From contig NZ_JACHHZ010000007.1 in the NCBI RefSeq assembly GCF_014202975.1, positions 13,913 through 77,912 of the forward strand: 64,000 bases of DNA, given 5' to 3'. Position 1 is the stretch's first letter; every line of letters starts with the position of its first letter. Below are positions 17,143-26,151 of the stretch, piece after piece. Below the pieces are notes generated by a model. The model searched no databases. It saw only the letters and a list, made by a program, of their open reading frames with translations, and was not told where the DNA came from. The DNA comes from Povalibacter uvarum (GTDB lineage: Bacteria > Pseudomonadota > Gammaproteobacteria > Steroidobacterales > Steroidobacteraceae). A program made the translations under genes and the position numbers.

Positions 17143-17169
17143 CGTAACGCAATCCAACTCCTGCCGAGA

Positions 17170-17197
17170 AGCGGGTTCGGTTAACCCAGAACCCGCT
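17170..17197. terminator. Hairpin between convergent genes, possible terminator
   Basis: A perfect 9-base stem, AGCGGGTTC 17170-17178 with GAACCCGCT 17189-17197, lies 11 bases past the stop of the minus-strand gene that follows. There is no T-run, so a rho-independent function is doubtful. Confidence 0.4.
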
Positions 17198-17208
17198 CCC
17201 GACGTTCT

Positions 17209-17550
17209 TCAGTGCAAAGGCGCCACGTCGTACGCTGCTGCCATCTCCCGAACCCCAGCCGCTAGCGTCTCCCGCCCCTCCGCATACTCCAAATCCTCCA
17301 GCCGCCTGACCGCCTCATTGACCAGCTCTCCCGCCGCCTCAATAGCCGCCGGCCAATACGGCCGATCACCCGCACAAACGCCATCGCTCTCTATCGCCTG
17401 CTGAACACACCCGAGGATCGCGTGCGCCTTCATCAGCCGCATGCGCTCGTTCTCGATAATTTCACCCCGCGTCTTCGGATCCGCTTCACTCGCCGGAGAA
17501 GCGCAGTTGCGGGACGGACGGGACTTCGACTTATGATGCTTCCTAGCCAT
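17209..17550 (-). CDS. Hypothetical small basic-start protein
   Basis: A 113-residue product with a Lys/Arg/Ser-rich N-terminus (MARKHHKSKSRPSR) and an all-helical remainder (ILGCVQQAIES, AAIEAAGELVNEAVRRLEDLEY). No family recognised. The start at 17550 is preceded on its strand by GAGAGG. A frame running further upstream to 17631 crosses a hairpin and is not favoured. It closes the accessory island and is convergent with the OLD-like gene. Confidence 0.6.
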   Translation of the reverse strand: MARKHHKSKSRPSRNCASPASEADPKTRGEIIENERMRLMKAHAILGCVQQAIESDGVCAGDRPYWPAAIEAAGELVNEAVRRLEDLEYAEGRETLAAGVREMAAAYDVAPLH

Positions 17551-17584
17551 GGATGGACCTCTCAGTAAGGTTTGCCTGTGGTTA

Positions 17585-17618
17585 GGCGTTCGGCGGTGTT
17601 GCCACACCGTCGAACGCC
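17585..17618. repeat. 15-base stem hairpin upstream of 17550
   Basis: GGCGTTCGGCGGTGT 17585-17599, loop TGCC, then ACACCGTCGAACGCC 17604-17618 with one mismatch. It lies in the 5' region of the small minus-strand gene. It could be a regulatory or stray repeat structure. 17640-17860 shows nothing I can call. Confidence 0.5.
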
Positions 17619-17860
17619 GCTTGTCGATCAATCGACAGACACCTTAGTACCGATCTGGCATGCGGCCGAGATGCGACTTTCTGAGTGAATTGCAAAGATA
17701 CTCATTCGGAGCTGATGCACGAATGGAGCTATCGTGCGGCAGGAAGAAACCGCTGCAATTCAGTTGGGGATTCGGTGTCTCGAAAAGCCATAGCCCTACC
17801 GAAGCTGATGCTCGCCGAAGATATTTTGCGAGTGATGGGTTGTGTCAACGTTAACGTTCG

Positions 17861-18003
17861 GTGCCGGGCCGCGGGTTCGCGGGTTTGGCGAATCAGTACG
17901 TGGTCCTTTGGTGCCGGGCCGTGCGTTCGTGGTTTGAGCCGATGGATCGGGCTGCAGCTTGCGCATTGGATTGAAGTGGCCGCGCCGGCGCCGAGGGGCA
18001 CCT
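17861..18003. repeat. Family 2 repeats, two left arms
   Basis: GTGCCGGGCC starts at 17861 (GC-rich subfamily A arm) and again at 17911 (GTGCGTTCGTGG, a subfamily B-like arm). A weak right end, GCCGGCGCCGAGGGGCACC, lies near 17985-18003. The interior is degenerate. Confidence 0.6.
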
Positions 18004-18046
18004 TATGAGATGCTGCCCACGGTGAGGATCAACCAGGGAGACTCGA

Positions 18047-18394
18047 ATGACCGCAAAGTTCGCACTAGTCCGGGGTCGTGACGTCGTTCCGATCGCCGAG
18101 ATCAAGGCCAATGGCCGCCGCGTGTCGACCATGCATGAGCTCACCCATGTAGTGCAGCAGCGGGGTTGTCAGTTGACTCTGTCATTCGACGAGACAGGAG
18201 TCAGTGCCGCGCAGAAGACCATCATCGGCGGGTTCAAATCAATGTCGGGGATGGATTCGGAGACAGAAGTGGTCGATCAGGCGCTGGTCGGGGAACGAGT
18301 TGCCCTCGGCGGATTCAAGGCGACAGGCGCTGGTGCGACACCGTATTTCCCCGGTAATACCAAGTACTCGTCGGTCAAACTGACACGCAGCTGA
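18047..18394 (+). CDS. Small protein with tail-tube (gp19)-like fragment and an HExxH motif
   Basis: A 115-residue frame with AGGGAG about 6 bases before its ATG. Residues 29-40 read MHELTHVVQQRG, close to the zinc-binding motif of the DUF4157 domain found with extracellular contractile injection systems. Residues 65-115 (GGFKSMSGMDSETEV ... PGNTKYSSVKLTRS) resemble the first half of phage/contractile tail tube proteins, which normally continue for about 90 more residues after KL-R-G. Here the frame stops. It may be a decayed fragment of a contractile-injection gene or a coincidental match; no other tail gene is nearby. Confidence 0.4.
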   Translation: MTAKFALVRGRDVVPIAEIKANGRRVSTMHELTHVVQQRGCQLTLSFDETGVSAAQKTIIGGFKSMSGMDSETEVVDQALVGERVALGGFKATGAGATPYFPGNTKYSSVKLTRS

Positions 18395-18562
18395 TTCCAC
18401 GCAGAAGCTCTTGTTCGTGATTCCGGTTGGTCCGGCATCGAAGCGCGCGGTGACCCCGAAGGACGCGGTGGATCCCGAAGGCGTTGCGTGCTGTTGGTGC
18501 CGGACCGGGAAAGGTGGCTGTCCATTGATTGCGGGCCATACCCGGCACGGCATTCGGTGCCG

Positions 18563-18659
18563 GTGCCGGGCCGCGGGTTCACGGGTTTGAGCGTTACGCA
18601 AGACGAGGTCGCGTCCTGCTGGGTTGGCTAGGAAACCCGCGAACCCGCGACCCGGCACC
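18563..18659. repeat. Family 2 repeat unit, type I spacer
   Basis: A complete 97-base unit: left arm GTGCCGGGCCGCGGGTTCAC, spacer GTTACGCAAGACGAGGTCGC ... CTGCTGGGTTGGC, right arm AAACCCGCGAACCCGCGACC followed by CGGCAC. The flank 18395-18562 holds another partial GTGCCGGACC and no gene. Confidence 0.85.
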
Positions 18660-18806
18660 GCCTGACACGCGGTACCCGCTGAGGCGCGCTGAGGCGGGAT
18701 TTCACGTCGCACCGATTGCGCCGATCTGCGCAAGTCCTCGCTGTGATTCCGGCGGCGCGCGAGAATCCAGTCCGTCGCGAAGTCCCAGCGTATCGGAGGC
18801 ATCGGC

Positions 18807-19250
18807 ATGCGATTCAGCGTGATCGTTATCCTGGTTGCGGCATTCACCGTGGCGTGCGCGGCGGTACCTGACAGGACAAGCAGCCAACGCATGGTGGTGG
18901 TCCCGTTGAGCGAGGCCAAGTTCGTTCCGGTGGTGGCCCGATTGCCGGATGGTCCACAGATGGCTGTGCTGTGGGGCGATCCTTCGAGCGGCCCTTCGGC
19001 GATGTTGTTGGAGATGAAGCAAGGACCGACACCGCTTCATGTACACACTGCGGACTATCATCTGGTGGTCATCGAGGGCCAGCTCAAGCACTGGGGTGAA
19101 GCGGAGACCGGCGCATCCGCGAAAACGTTGGGGCCGGGCAGCTACTGGTTTCAGCCGGGGAACGAGATTCATGGCGATGCCTGCCTGACATCGAAGTGTC
19201 TCGTGCAGGTCGTCTGGTCCGGCCCGAGGGACGGACGTCTCGCGGAGTAG
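18807..19250 (+). CDS. Exported cupin-fold protein (DUF4437-like)
   Basis: The 147-residue protein has an N-terminal export signal (MRFSVIVILVAAFTVAC), possibly a lipoprotein signal with Cys17, and a cupin barrel. TPLHVHTADYHLVVIEGQ has the two His and Glu positions of cupin motif 1, and GSYWFQPGNEIHGD is motif 2. GGAGG at 18795-18799 supports the start. The family binds metals and small ligands; the substrate here is unknown. A 40-base piece of a close relative of this gene survives at 61872-61911. Confidence 0.75.
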   Translation: MRFSVIVILVAAFTVACAAVPDRTSSQRMVVVPLSEAKFVPVVARLPDGPQMAVLWGDPSSGPSAMLLEMKQGPTPLHVHTADYHLVVIEGQLKHWGEAETGASAKTLGPGSYWFQPGNEIHGDACLTSKCLVQVVWSGPRDGRLAE

Positions 19251-19290
19251 CGTCCGGCACCAGATTGCGTTTTGTTCTTCGCGCCTACCC

Positions 19291-19550
19291 GTGCCGGGCC
19301 GCGGGTTCGCGGGTTTGGTTCAGGCGGATCAGGCGGCAGATTTGCGTACTTCATCAAAGTGAACCCGCGAAGCCGCGACCCGGTACCAGTAACTAGCTGT
19401 GCCGGGCTGCGGATTCGCGGATTTGATTCTCAAGAGCTAACGGAAAGAACAGAGCGTTGGATTCGATGCGTCCTGGATGGCGAGTCATGTCGAATGGACC
19501 ATTGCTGCACTCAGACTGCGGCTAAAATCCGCGAATCTGCGGCCCGGTGC
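19291..19550. repeat. Two diverged family 2 units
   Basis: Unit one runs 19291-19387 (GTGCCGGGCCGCGGG ... GAACCCGCGAAGCCGCGACC ... GGTAC). Unit two runs 19399-19550 with a longer interior (GTGCCGGGCTGCGGATTCGC ... ATCCGCGAATCTGCGGCCCG). In unit two, left-arm changes (GGATT) are matched on the right (AATCT/AATCC), so the hairpin is mostly kept. Confidence 0.75.
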
Positions 19551-19574
19551 CGAATCACGATCGCTGGCGTTGAC

Positions 19575-20747
19575 TCACGAAGGACCCAGGAACCGGACAC
19601 TCACGTCCCAGCGCACCGCGCGCCGCCGCGAGCCGGAGTTGCAGTAGCCGACGATCTGGACGCGTCCCTGGCTCAAGTCGTTTACGGCGTACGCCTCGCA
19701 CCCGCCTGAGTAGCCGCTGGCGGGCAGCTTCGGGAGTTCGCGCATGCCGATGCTGGGATGCCACACGAAGCCGTGATTGCGGCGATATCCCGGAGGACCT
19801 GGCAGCGGAGAGATCGTCCATTTGTCGGCGACACCGACGACGAATCCCTGCCGGTTCACTTCATAGGCCATGCTCTCGGTTCCGGTTGGCAGCACTCCGG
19901 TGAAGATCGAGTGCGCACCGACGCCGTCCCAGAAGAATGCGCGACGCAGCCTGGCGCCGGACTCACCAAGGACGTAGAACTCACCGACTACCTGACCGCC
20001 ATCGTTGATGCCACGGGCAGGACCGCCTGAGCCGAGGATTCCCATACCCGGTGGCAGAGGCACCGCCGTCAACACGCCCGAATGCCAGCGGAACGCTTTG
20101 TGATCGACGCGAACGCAGCACTCGTTCGCCATGCCCACGAAGGTTCCGTGATTGTTGACGTCGAAGTTCTGGCCGCCGGGCAGTCCGACGTCGAGCGTCT
20201 CGGGAACGCCAAACACGTGCGTCCAGTAGGCCGGTTCGTATGCAGGGTAGCAGCGCGATGTCGGTGTCTGGATGCTGATCGCGCCGACCGCCATGCCGGA
20301 ATCGTTGAGCGCTTGCACCAGGCTCCTGTAGTTGCACATTCTGGCAACGTCGGGATGGATGCCCTCGTCCATGAGCACCATGGATCCGCCGTACGAGTAG
20401 GTGGCGGCATGCGGTCGCAGGTCGGTACGGGCGCGGGCAATCGCCACGGCGCTGCGCAGGCTGTTGATACCCGTCGCTTCCGTGTCGTAGTTACTGGCCA
20501 GGTTCCAGCCAATGTCGGCCATCACTCCGGCGAGATGCATGAATGCACTCTGCCGTCCGTCCGCCTTGTGCGCCCAGCCGACTGCGTCACCGAGATTGTT
20601 GATGTCCCTGGCGACGCTCTCCTGACCACCGAGCGTTCCCAGGTCGGTGATGGTGATAGTCGCAATCTCGTAGCGCGAGGCGCTTGCGGGCGCGTTGCCG
20701 GCGAACATCGCGAGAGCGATCGCCCAGGTCAATTTGCGGAACGGCAT
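19575..20747 (-). CDS. Secreted HAF-repeat protein
   Basis: The 390-residue protein has a signal peptide (MPFRKLTWAIALAMFAGNAPASA) and repeated segments of the HAF type, marked by DLGTLGG followed by A-IN--G-VVG strings (for example DINNLGDAVGW, GINDGGQVVGEF, VNRQGFVVGVAD). Such repeats are thought to build extracellular beta-propellers of unknown function. The start at 20747 has GGAGGG 7 bases upstream on its strand. It stands alone, with repeats on its 3' side. Confidence 0.8.
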   Translation of the reverse strand: MPFRKLTWAIALAMFAGNAPASASRYEIATITITDLGTLGGQESVARDINNLGDAVGWAHKADGRQSAFMHLAGVMADIGWNLASNYDTEATGINSLRSAVAIARARTDLRPHAATYSYGGSMVLMDEGIHPDVARMCNYRSLVQALNDSGMAVGAISIQTPTSRCYPAYEPAYWTHVFGVPETLDVGLPGGQNFDVNNHGTFVGMANECCVRVDHKAFRWHSGVLTAVPLPPGMGILGSGGPARGINDGGQVVGEFYVLGESGARLRRAFFWDGVGAHSIFTGVLPTGTESMAYEVNRQGFVVGVADKWTISPLPGPPGYRRNHGFVWHPSIGMRELPKLPASGYSGGCEAYAVNDLSQGRVQIVGYCNSGSRRRAVRWDVSVRFLGPS

Positions 20748-20994
20748 GTTTCAGCCCTCCGAACGCGAACTCCGTTGCCTGCTCCCAATGGAGCGCCGGC
20801 CACGTACGCGTGCAATCGACGAAGCGTACCGAGATCGAATTCACGGTAGGCTCTGTCAGTTGATGCGTCAACTGAACGGAAGTCTGCTTCCGCCTGTCTT
20901 GCGGTTCGCGCATCGGCGGTCGGATTCGTCCTGGTCATGCTCAGGCACACCAGCGGGTCTATCAAACTCTCGTTGGATTTGTGGCGGTGGGAAG

Positions 20995-21121
20995 TTCCCA
21001 GGACACCCATCGATTGCGTCCGAGAACTGATGGGTATCCCAAGTAGCTCGCCGCGAAATGGATTCCCAGGACCCATCGCCGCAGTTCGAGATGGGTGTCT
21101 CCGTAGTTCGGTACGGTGTCC
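20995..21121. repeat. Family 3 inverted repeats
   Basis: A different palindromic family: GGACACCCATCGATTGCG near 20999 pairs with GATGGGTATCCC near 21029, and GGACCCATCGCCGC near 21069 pairs with GATGGGTGTC near 21089. A related lone arm, GGACACCCACCGATTCCCAG, occurs at 22499. The rest of 20748-21309 holds no gene I can support, only a single family 2 arm GTGCCGGGTCG near 21149. Confidence 0.55.
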
Positions 21122-21309
21122 CAATCGCAGCTCCAGTGATGGGCTCCGGTGCCGGGTCGTCTGCGCCAACCCAGATATTCACATCACGAGTCCCATCTCG
21201 TCCTTTTTTTCATTCGTCAGCGATCATTTGCCAGGTAGCGTATTCACTGGCATTACCGAAGCGGCTCGGGCGTGTATTGGCCGCTGATACCTCTGACGTA
21301 CGGTGCTGC

Positions 21310-21522
21310 ATGAGAAATGTTCGTCCAGGCACGATCGTAGGGCCCTTGCTGGCGTTGGCCGGGGTCACAATCGGATTGTGTTCTGCTTTGAACGGCGTCG
21401 CTTCGGAGTATGTGGGTAGTGAGGCCTCAGGAATAATGTTTGGCCTCGCCGGCGCAGTAGTCGGACTACTTGCGGCAGTCGGCTGCGCGTTGGCCGCTCG
21501 CGGCGGCAAGCCTCGCGCCTGA
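21310..21522 (+). CDS. Hypothetical small two-span membrane protein
   Basis: The 70-residue frame has two hydrophobic segments (about 9-25, VGPLLALAGVTIGLCSA, and 43-63, IMFGLAGAVVGLLAAVGCALA) with Gly-rich faces, like small two-helix membrane proteins. The frame is open further upstream to 21058 but that part crosses family 3 repeats. No clear ribosome site is seen before 21310, so the gene is uncertain. Confidence 0.4.
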   Translation: MRNVRPGTIVGPLLALAGVTIGLCSALNGVASEYVGSEASGIMFGLAGAVVGLLAAVGCALAARGGKPRA

Positions 21523-21746
21523 GCTGTCTCGAATCGCTCTTGAACCAGGGGCGTTACGCCACGGACTCGATCCGGTACGCCCAATGTGCAGTGACGCTGA
21601 AATTCCCAGTAGCTCGCATTCGAAGCGGGATAGCGCTCGGCGGCGCGGGAATGCGGGTCCTCGACGAACTCACAAGCCTCGACGTTGCAACTTCTCCCCA
21701 TTGATTCGTGTCCTTGGGCGACGCGAACCGATACCGGAGATTTGCC

Positions 21747-22553
21747 ATGTCGACGGAGCTGCCAATCACTCCTTCAGTACCGCTGCCACTATTGGCGCCG
21801 GGCAACACCGGGACTACGGATCGGCGCCAGGCCATGGCGCGGCTCTCGGGATTCGCCTACATCTCTTACGTGTCCCTCGGACTCTACATCTCATTCGGAC
21901 CCGTTGGCCGGATCTGGAACCTGAACGCAGTAGGAGAGTCCGCTGGCCTGTCCCAGGCAGACTTTCTATTCCGCACGGGTCTCGTCGCGGAGACGGCGCT
22001 CTACCTCTTTGTGACGATCTCCGCCGCCGCCATGTACGCCACCCTTCGCGACGTCGATCGCGGCATCGCGTTCGCGGCTGCCTTCTGTCGGCTCATGGAA
22101 GGAGCGATGGGAGCGACATTCGTGCTGCTGAAGTACGCCGCCTTCGCCGTCCTGATGCGCGATGACCTCGTGGGCGCGTTTCCCGATGCTCAGCGCCAAT
22201 CGCTCACCATGCTCTTCAAGCACGTGCATGGATCCGGGCTCTACCTGATTCTCATCGTCATGGCCGTGGGCGGCGCGCTCTTCTTCTGGTTGTTCTGGCG
22301 CAGCCGCCTGATCCCACGCTGGCTCGCAGGATGGGGCGTCTTCACGTACGCACTGATGGGCGCGGTCGCAGTGCTGGTGATCCTGTTTCCAGCGTTGAAA
22401 CAGTGGGTGATGATCGCTTTCCTCCCTGGCGCAGTATTCGAGGCTATCGCCGGAGTCTGGCTGCTGGCCAGAGGCGTCAACGGGTGCGTAGCGACTAGGA
22501 CACCCACCGATTCCCAGCCGAATATCGACTTAATCCCCACCGCTCCGACCTGA
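21747..22553 (+). CDS. DUF4386-like integral membrane protein
   Basis: The 268-residue protein has about six or seven transmembrane segments (starting LSGFAYISYVSLGLYISFG) with the charged spacing of the DUF4386 family, function unknown. GGAGA at 21736-21740 supports the start at 21747; an ATG at 21708 is possible. The last 25 residues (ATRTPTDSQPNIDLIP) run through a family 3 repeat arm, suggesting the C-terminus was re-ended by a repeat. Confidence 0.75.
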   Translation: MSTELPITPSVPLPLLAPGNTGTTDRRQAMARLSGFAYISYVSLGLYISFGPVGRIWNLNAVGESAGLSQADFLFRTGLVAETALYLFVTISAAAMYATLRDVDRGIAFAAAFCRLMEGAMGATFVLLKYAAFAVLMRDDLVGAFPDAQRQSLTMLFKHVHGSGLYLILIVMAVGGALFFWLFWRSRLIPRWLAGWGVFTYALMGAVAVLVILFPALKQWVMIAFLPGAVFEAIAGVWLLARGVNGCVATRTPTDSQPNIDLIPTAPT

Positions 22554-22708
22554 CGCCGGCATATATGTATTGCCGGCAATCTCACCGGCTCAGAAGCACA
22601 CCGATGTGTCACGATGCGTCGCGCGCGGAAAACGCTGGTGTGTCTAAACGACATGCGTACCTTCCTGTCCTCTTGTTCCTCTGCACTTCCCTCACCAAAA
22701 GAGTCGTC

Positions 22709-24181
22709 ATGCATCGACATGTCATATGCATAGTGCTGATCTCCGGTATCACCGCGTGCGCAACAACACAGCCTGAGGCGAAGCCGCCCGAAGCCCCGCA
22801 GCGCTGGACCTGCAGTGGCGAAGAAAACGCAAGGAAGCAGCAGATCGAGCACAACATGCTCCCTCGCGTGGTTTTCGAAGGTGAAACCACACCCGTCCGC
22901 ATCGAGTCACGCATGGCGGCGCACAAGACGCCCGCCCTGTCCGTGGCTGTCATCAACGATGGCAAGTTGGACTGGAGCAGTGCGTGGGGTGTGCTCGGCG
23001 TCGATAGCGCGCAAGCGGGTTGCGACAGTCTGTTTCAGGCGGGTTCACTCGCGAAGCCGGTAACACTGCTTGCGGCCTTGCGGATGAAGGAGGCGGGGCT
23101 GATCGACTTCGACAGGAACATCGACTCGTATCTCGTTTCCTATGATCTCCCTGCGGGGCGGCAGACCGAGGGCAACCCGGTGACGTTCCGCAACCTGTTC
23201 GCGCATACCGCCGGGATCACACCCGGCGGATACGCGGGTTACGCGCAGACCGAAGCATTGCCCACTGATCAGCAGATCGTGCGCGCAGAACCACCGAGCA
23301 ACTCGCGCAAGGTGGAGGTGCTGAACGAACCCGGTACTTCGCTCATCTATTCCGGCGGCGGTTACACCGTCATTGAGATTGCTCTTCAGGATCAGCTGCG
23401 CAAGCCATTTGAACAGATCATGTCCGAATGGCTCATCGATCCAGTCGGAATGAAGCAGGCGACCTATGCGCAACCGCCGCCGCCCGCGATCCGTGAGCGG
23501 ATTGCTCGCGGGCATCGAGCCGATGGCAGCATCGTACCGGATGGTTGGCGAAATCATCCGGAGCAGGCCGCAGCCGGACTTTGGGCAACCGCGAACGATA
23601 TGGCGGCGTTTCTGCTCGAGATCTACAAAGCCCACAACGGCAACAGCAAGGTCCTTTCCCAGGCCAGCATTCGCGAACTTCTGGCCGCGCCCATCGAGCG
23701 GCATGCGTACGGCTTCCGCCTGATTGGTGAAGCTGACCAGGTGTTCATCACCCACTATGGCGGAACCGAAGGCTACCGGGCAGGGATGACGCTGAACCTG
23801 CGCACCGGCGACGGCGCTGTGTACCTGAGCAACTCAGATGCTGGCAGTGACCTCGGCGCCGAGTTCCTCGCAGCGGTTTCGCGTGTTTATGAGTGGACGG
23901 CGTTTCGCGAGGTGCGAGTCACCCGCGTGACTCAACCAGTTGAAGTGCTGCAATCGCTTGCCGGTGTCTACACGTTCCCACGGGGACGGGATGTTTCCGT
24001 GGTCTACGAAAAGCAGTTGACGCTGGTGTTTCCGAATGGCGATCGATACGCACTCGAGCCGATCAAGGGTGCTCCTCGGCGATTCATTCATCCAGCATCG
24101 GCTGTCGAAGTCACCTTCGAAGGCGAAGGCTTGCAAACGCGGCTGCATCTGTATGGGCAGATCGGAACGCGCCGGCCGTAG
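22709..24181 (+). CDS. Class C beta-lactamase-fold serine hydrolase, lipoprotein
   Basis: The 490-residue protein begins with a lipoprotein signal (MHRHVICIVLISGITAC, lipid-bearing Cys17). It has the beta-lactamase/DD-peptidase signatures SLAK (Ser113, Lys116), YSG at 214-216 and an HYGG turn in the C-terminal third in place of KTG. The last 100 residues form an extra beta domain. Such EstB-like enzymes hydrolyse esters or peptides; most are not resistance enzymes. The start at 22709 is chosen for the lipobox; an upstream in-frame ATG at 22565 would bury it. Probably anchored in the envelope facing the periplasm. Confidence 0.85.
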   Translation: MHRHVICIVLISGITACATTQPEAKPPEAPQRWTCSGEENARKQQIEHNMLPRVVFEGETTPVRIESRMAAHKTPALSVAVINDGKLDWSSAWGVLGVDSAQAGCDSLFQAGSLAKPVTLLAALRMKEAGLIDFDRNIDSYLVSYDLPAGRQTEGNPVTFRNLFAHTAGITPGGYAGYAQTEALPTDQQIVRAEPPSNSRKVEVLNEPGTSLIYSGGGYTVIEIALQDQLRKPFEQIMSEWLIDPVGMKQATYAQPPPPAIRERIARGHRADGSIVPDGWRNHPEQAAAGLWATANDMAAFLLEIYKAHNGNSKVLSQASIRELLAAPIERHAYGFRLIGEADQVFITHYGGTEGYRAGMTLNLRTGDGAVYLSNSDAGSDLGAEFLAAVSRVYEWTAFREVRVTRVTQPVEVLQSLAGVYTFPRGRDVSVVYEKQLTLVFPNGDRYALEPIKGAPRRFIHPASAVEVTFEGEGLQTRLHLYGQIGTRRP

Positions 24182-24199
24182 CGGCGCGTTAAACCGGCT

Positions 24200-24436
24200 C
24201 TAGTTTGCGGGCGGCGTTGGCACTGCAGGTGGCTTGCAGACCTCTGCGCCAGGTTTGGCGTCGCCCCGACATTCGCGGATGCAGCGAAATCCTCTCTCGG
24301 CTTCGTGGGCACATTGCTTCTTGCACTCGGCATCCTTCTTTACCCACGCGTCACTGCACTTCGGTAGATCCTGAGCACCTGCCAAGATGCTCATGCTGAG
24401 TGTGAAGGCTCCAATCATCACTGCCGAGAGTTTCAT
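24200..24436 (-). CDS. Small secreted Cys-rich protein, copy 1
   Basis: The 78-residue product has a signal peptide (MKLSAVMIGAFTLSMSILAGAQ) and a mature part with Cys in the pattern C-(9)-C-(3)-C-(9)-C-(3)-C-(10)-C, which suggests disulfide bonds. No family recognised. A near-identical paralogue is at 33972-34208, with matching DNA just past the stop as well. Start 24436 has AAGGGGCAGG upstream on its strand. Confidence 0.7.
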   Translation of the reverse strand: MKLSAVMIGAFTLSMSILAGAQDLPKCSDAWVKKDAECKKQCAHEAERGFRCIRECRGDAKPGAEVCKPPAVPTPPAN

Positions 24437-24621
24437 TTTGCCTGCCCCTTGCGTGGAAGATGCCCAACTGACCCCGAGTGTCGTCAGAACTGGAACGACG
24501 AGGCGGATGACCTCAATCGCGTTCTTCATTCAGACGCCACAGCATAACAACTATTGAACTGACGCGGATTCGCGGATCGATCGTGTTGTCAGTCAGCGCT
24601 CCCTACGGCAGGGTGAGGTCT

Positions 24622-25116
24622 CTAGAAGATCAAGGTCAGGGCAGAGACTCCTTCATTCGCGTCGGTACTGAGGACCTTCCTCTTGTCGAATGTCCCGAGG
24701 TCGGTCCACGGATCGCCGTCGTCGGAGACCAGCAGAGCGCCGCCCTCGGAGTCTCGAAATAACTCGCCGATGCGGCCCTCGACCACGATAGCGTCCTTGA
24801 TCCAGCGATCAGGCCCTGAGATGCGAAGTCGCATCTTCATGTGCCCGCTGAAACCTTGAGGATATTCGATGCCGGCGACCCCCAGCGACAGGCGGGGGTT
24901 GACGGGGGTTATCAGATACGGCCTCTTGAAAGTGCAGATCACTCGATCCTGCCTGTTCCTATCAAGACGTTCCGTGTCCCCGTGTTCGAGTCTGACAATG
25001 CAGATTGGCGCATCATCTCTGAGAAGCTCGCAGGTAACCTCATTGTCCGTACCGGCCTGATGCTCGTCGCTCGTGTAAAGCGACCACCGTACGGCGGCAA
25101 GAACTGTCGTGGACAT
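24622..25116 (-). CDS. Hypothetical protein
   Basis: The 164-residue product (opening MSTTVLAAVRWSLYTSDEH) seems to be mostly beta structure with no signal peptide and no motif I recognise. AGGAG about 8 bases before the ATG at 25116 supports the start. It is followed upstream, on the same strand, by the outer-membrane-like gene ending at 25212; the 95-base gap would allow co-transcription. Confidence 0.6.
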   Translation of the reverse strand: MSTTVLAAVRWSLYTSDEHQAGTDNEVTCELLRDDAPICIVRLEHGDTERLDRNRQDRVICTFKRPYLITPVNPRLSLGVAGIEYPQGFSGHMKMRLRISGPDRWIKDAIVVEGRIGELFRDSEGGALLVSDDGDPWTDLGTFDKRKVLSTDANEGVSALTLIF

Positions 25117-25211
25117 CCGGATGCTCCTGAGTAGATGGGTAAAGTCTGCTGAGAGTGATGGTGTAGTTGCCTTTCTGTCAGGGATGGACATCAGAGCATT
25201 TGTGCACGAGG

Positions 25212-26030
25212 TCAGAACGTGCGAGACACGATGATCAGTGCGGACCAGCGGGACTTGGTTTCGTATCTCACGGCGGTCTCGGTTCCCGGCGGGGGCTCGT
25301 TCTCCTTGAACCCGTCAGCGAGGTCTTTGATGTTGCCATCGAGGACGACGCCAATGCCGACCGAAAAACCTTCGGTATCGCTCGGCGTCGATTTTCGGCC
25401 GTACATGAAGCCAACGCCGACGCCAGCAAGGACATCGTCTTCCGATGCGGCTACCGCGACGAAGGGACCGCATCCGCGGTCTAGTTTCGTTCTTCCGCTG
25501 TTGCACCAGAAGTATCGGTGGAACTCGAGAACCGCCCGGGGTTGATCTTTCTTGCGAGAATTGACGCGGACCACGCCATCAACGATGGTGGCGTCGTCGA
25601 TGGCCTCGTCTTCTCCGAATGAATAGCCGAAGCCCAGCCCCCACGTCAGACCCATGAACTCGGTGGCGCTCTTGGTCTCCTTCACCGAGGCTTCAGCGAG
25701 TTCCACATGCGGTTGGACTATTCGGTCTGCATTCGGATCGCTCGTTTGAGCGGCCACGATTTCCTGGTTGGATCTGAAGCAGAGCCGCGCCTCCTGCGCG
25801 CTGATGAGACGATCGTCCATCGTGCGACTGCCGTCCCTGGACTCGCTCAACGACCGATCGCACGCCTCCAGGATGACGCCCTGCGTCTCGGGCAGGTTGT
25901 TCCTCACGATTGCCTGGTTTAGCCGCGCTTGCTGCGACGGATTCATGAATTGGTTCTGCGCCAAAGCGGTACCCAAAGCGACATGGCTACCTACTGCGAT
26001 CCCCACGAAAAGGAGAAGGAATCGGCGCAT
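25212..26030 (-). CDS. Hypothetical outer-membrane beta-barrel protein
   Basis: The 272-residue protein has a signal peptide (MRRFLLLFVGIAVGSHVALGTALAQ), a helical N-terminal part (about 25-110) and a beta-rich C-terminal half with alternating hydrophobic strands (FMGLTWGLGFGYSFGED, GVGVGFMYGR, FSVGIGVVLDG) ending in Phe (IIVSRTF), as BAM substrates do. The start at 26030 has GGGAG 6 bases upstream; the frame stays open to 26339 through two repeats and that part should be discarded. Function unknown. Confidence 0.7.
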   Translation of the reverse strand: MRRFLLLFVGIAVGSHVALGTALAQNQFMNPSQQARLNQAIVRNNLPETQGVILEACDRSLSESRDGSRTMDDRLISAQEARLCFRSNQEIVAAQTSDPNADRIVQPHVELAEASVKETKSATEFMGLTWGLGFGYSFGEDEAIDDATIVDGVVRVNSRKKDQPRAVLEFHRYFWCNSGRTKLDRGCGPFVAVAASEDDVLAGVGVGFMYGRKSTPSDTEGFSVGIGVVLDGNIKDLADGFKENEPPPGTETAVRYETKSRWSALIIVSRTF

Positions 26031-26151
26031 ACATTTCTCCCTGTAGTTGAGGTCCCTGAACGGGGTACCGTTGCTCCGGGAACCTGTGGCTACGCCGATT
26101 CCTATCTCACTAACGCAGGTCCGGTGCCGAACGCAGGTCAACGCAGGTCCG

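Noticed and set aside
17581-17620. Integron attC site
   Set aside because: GTTAGGC and a hairpin are present, but the partner core site and an integrase gene are missing.
22709-24181. Antibiotic-resistance beta-lactamase
   Set aside because: The KTG motif is replaced by HYGG and the length fits EstB-like hydrolases.
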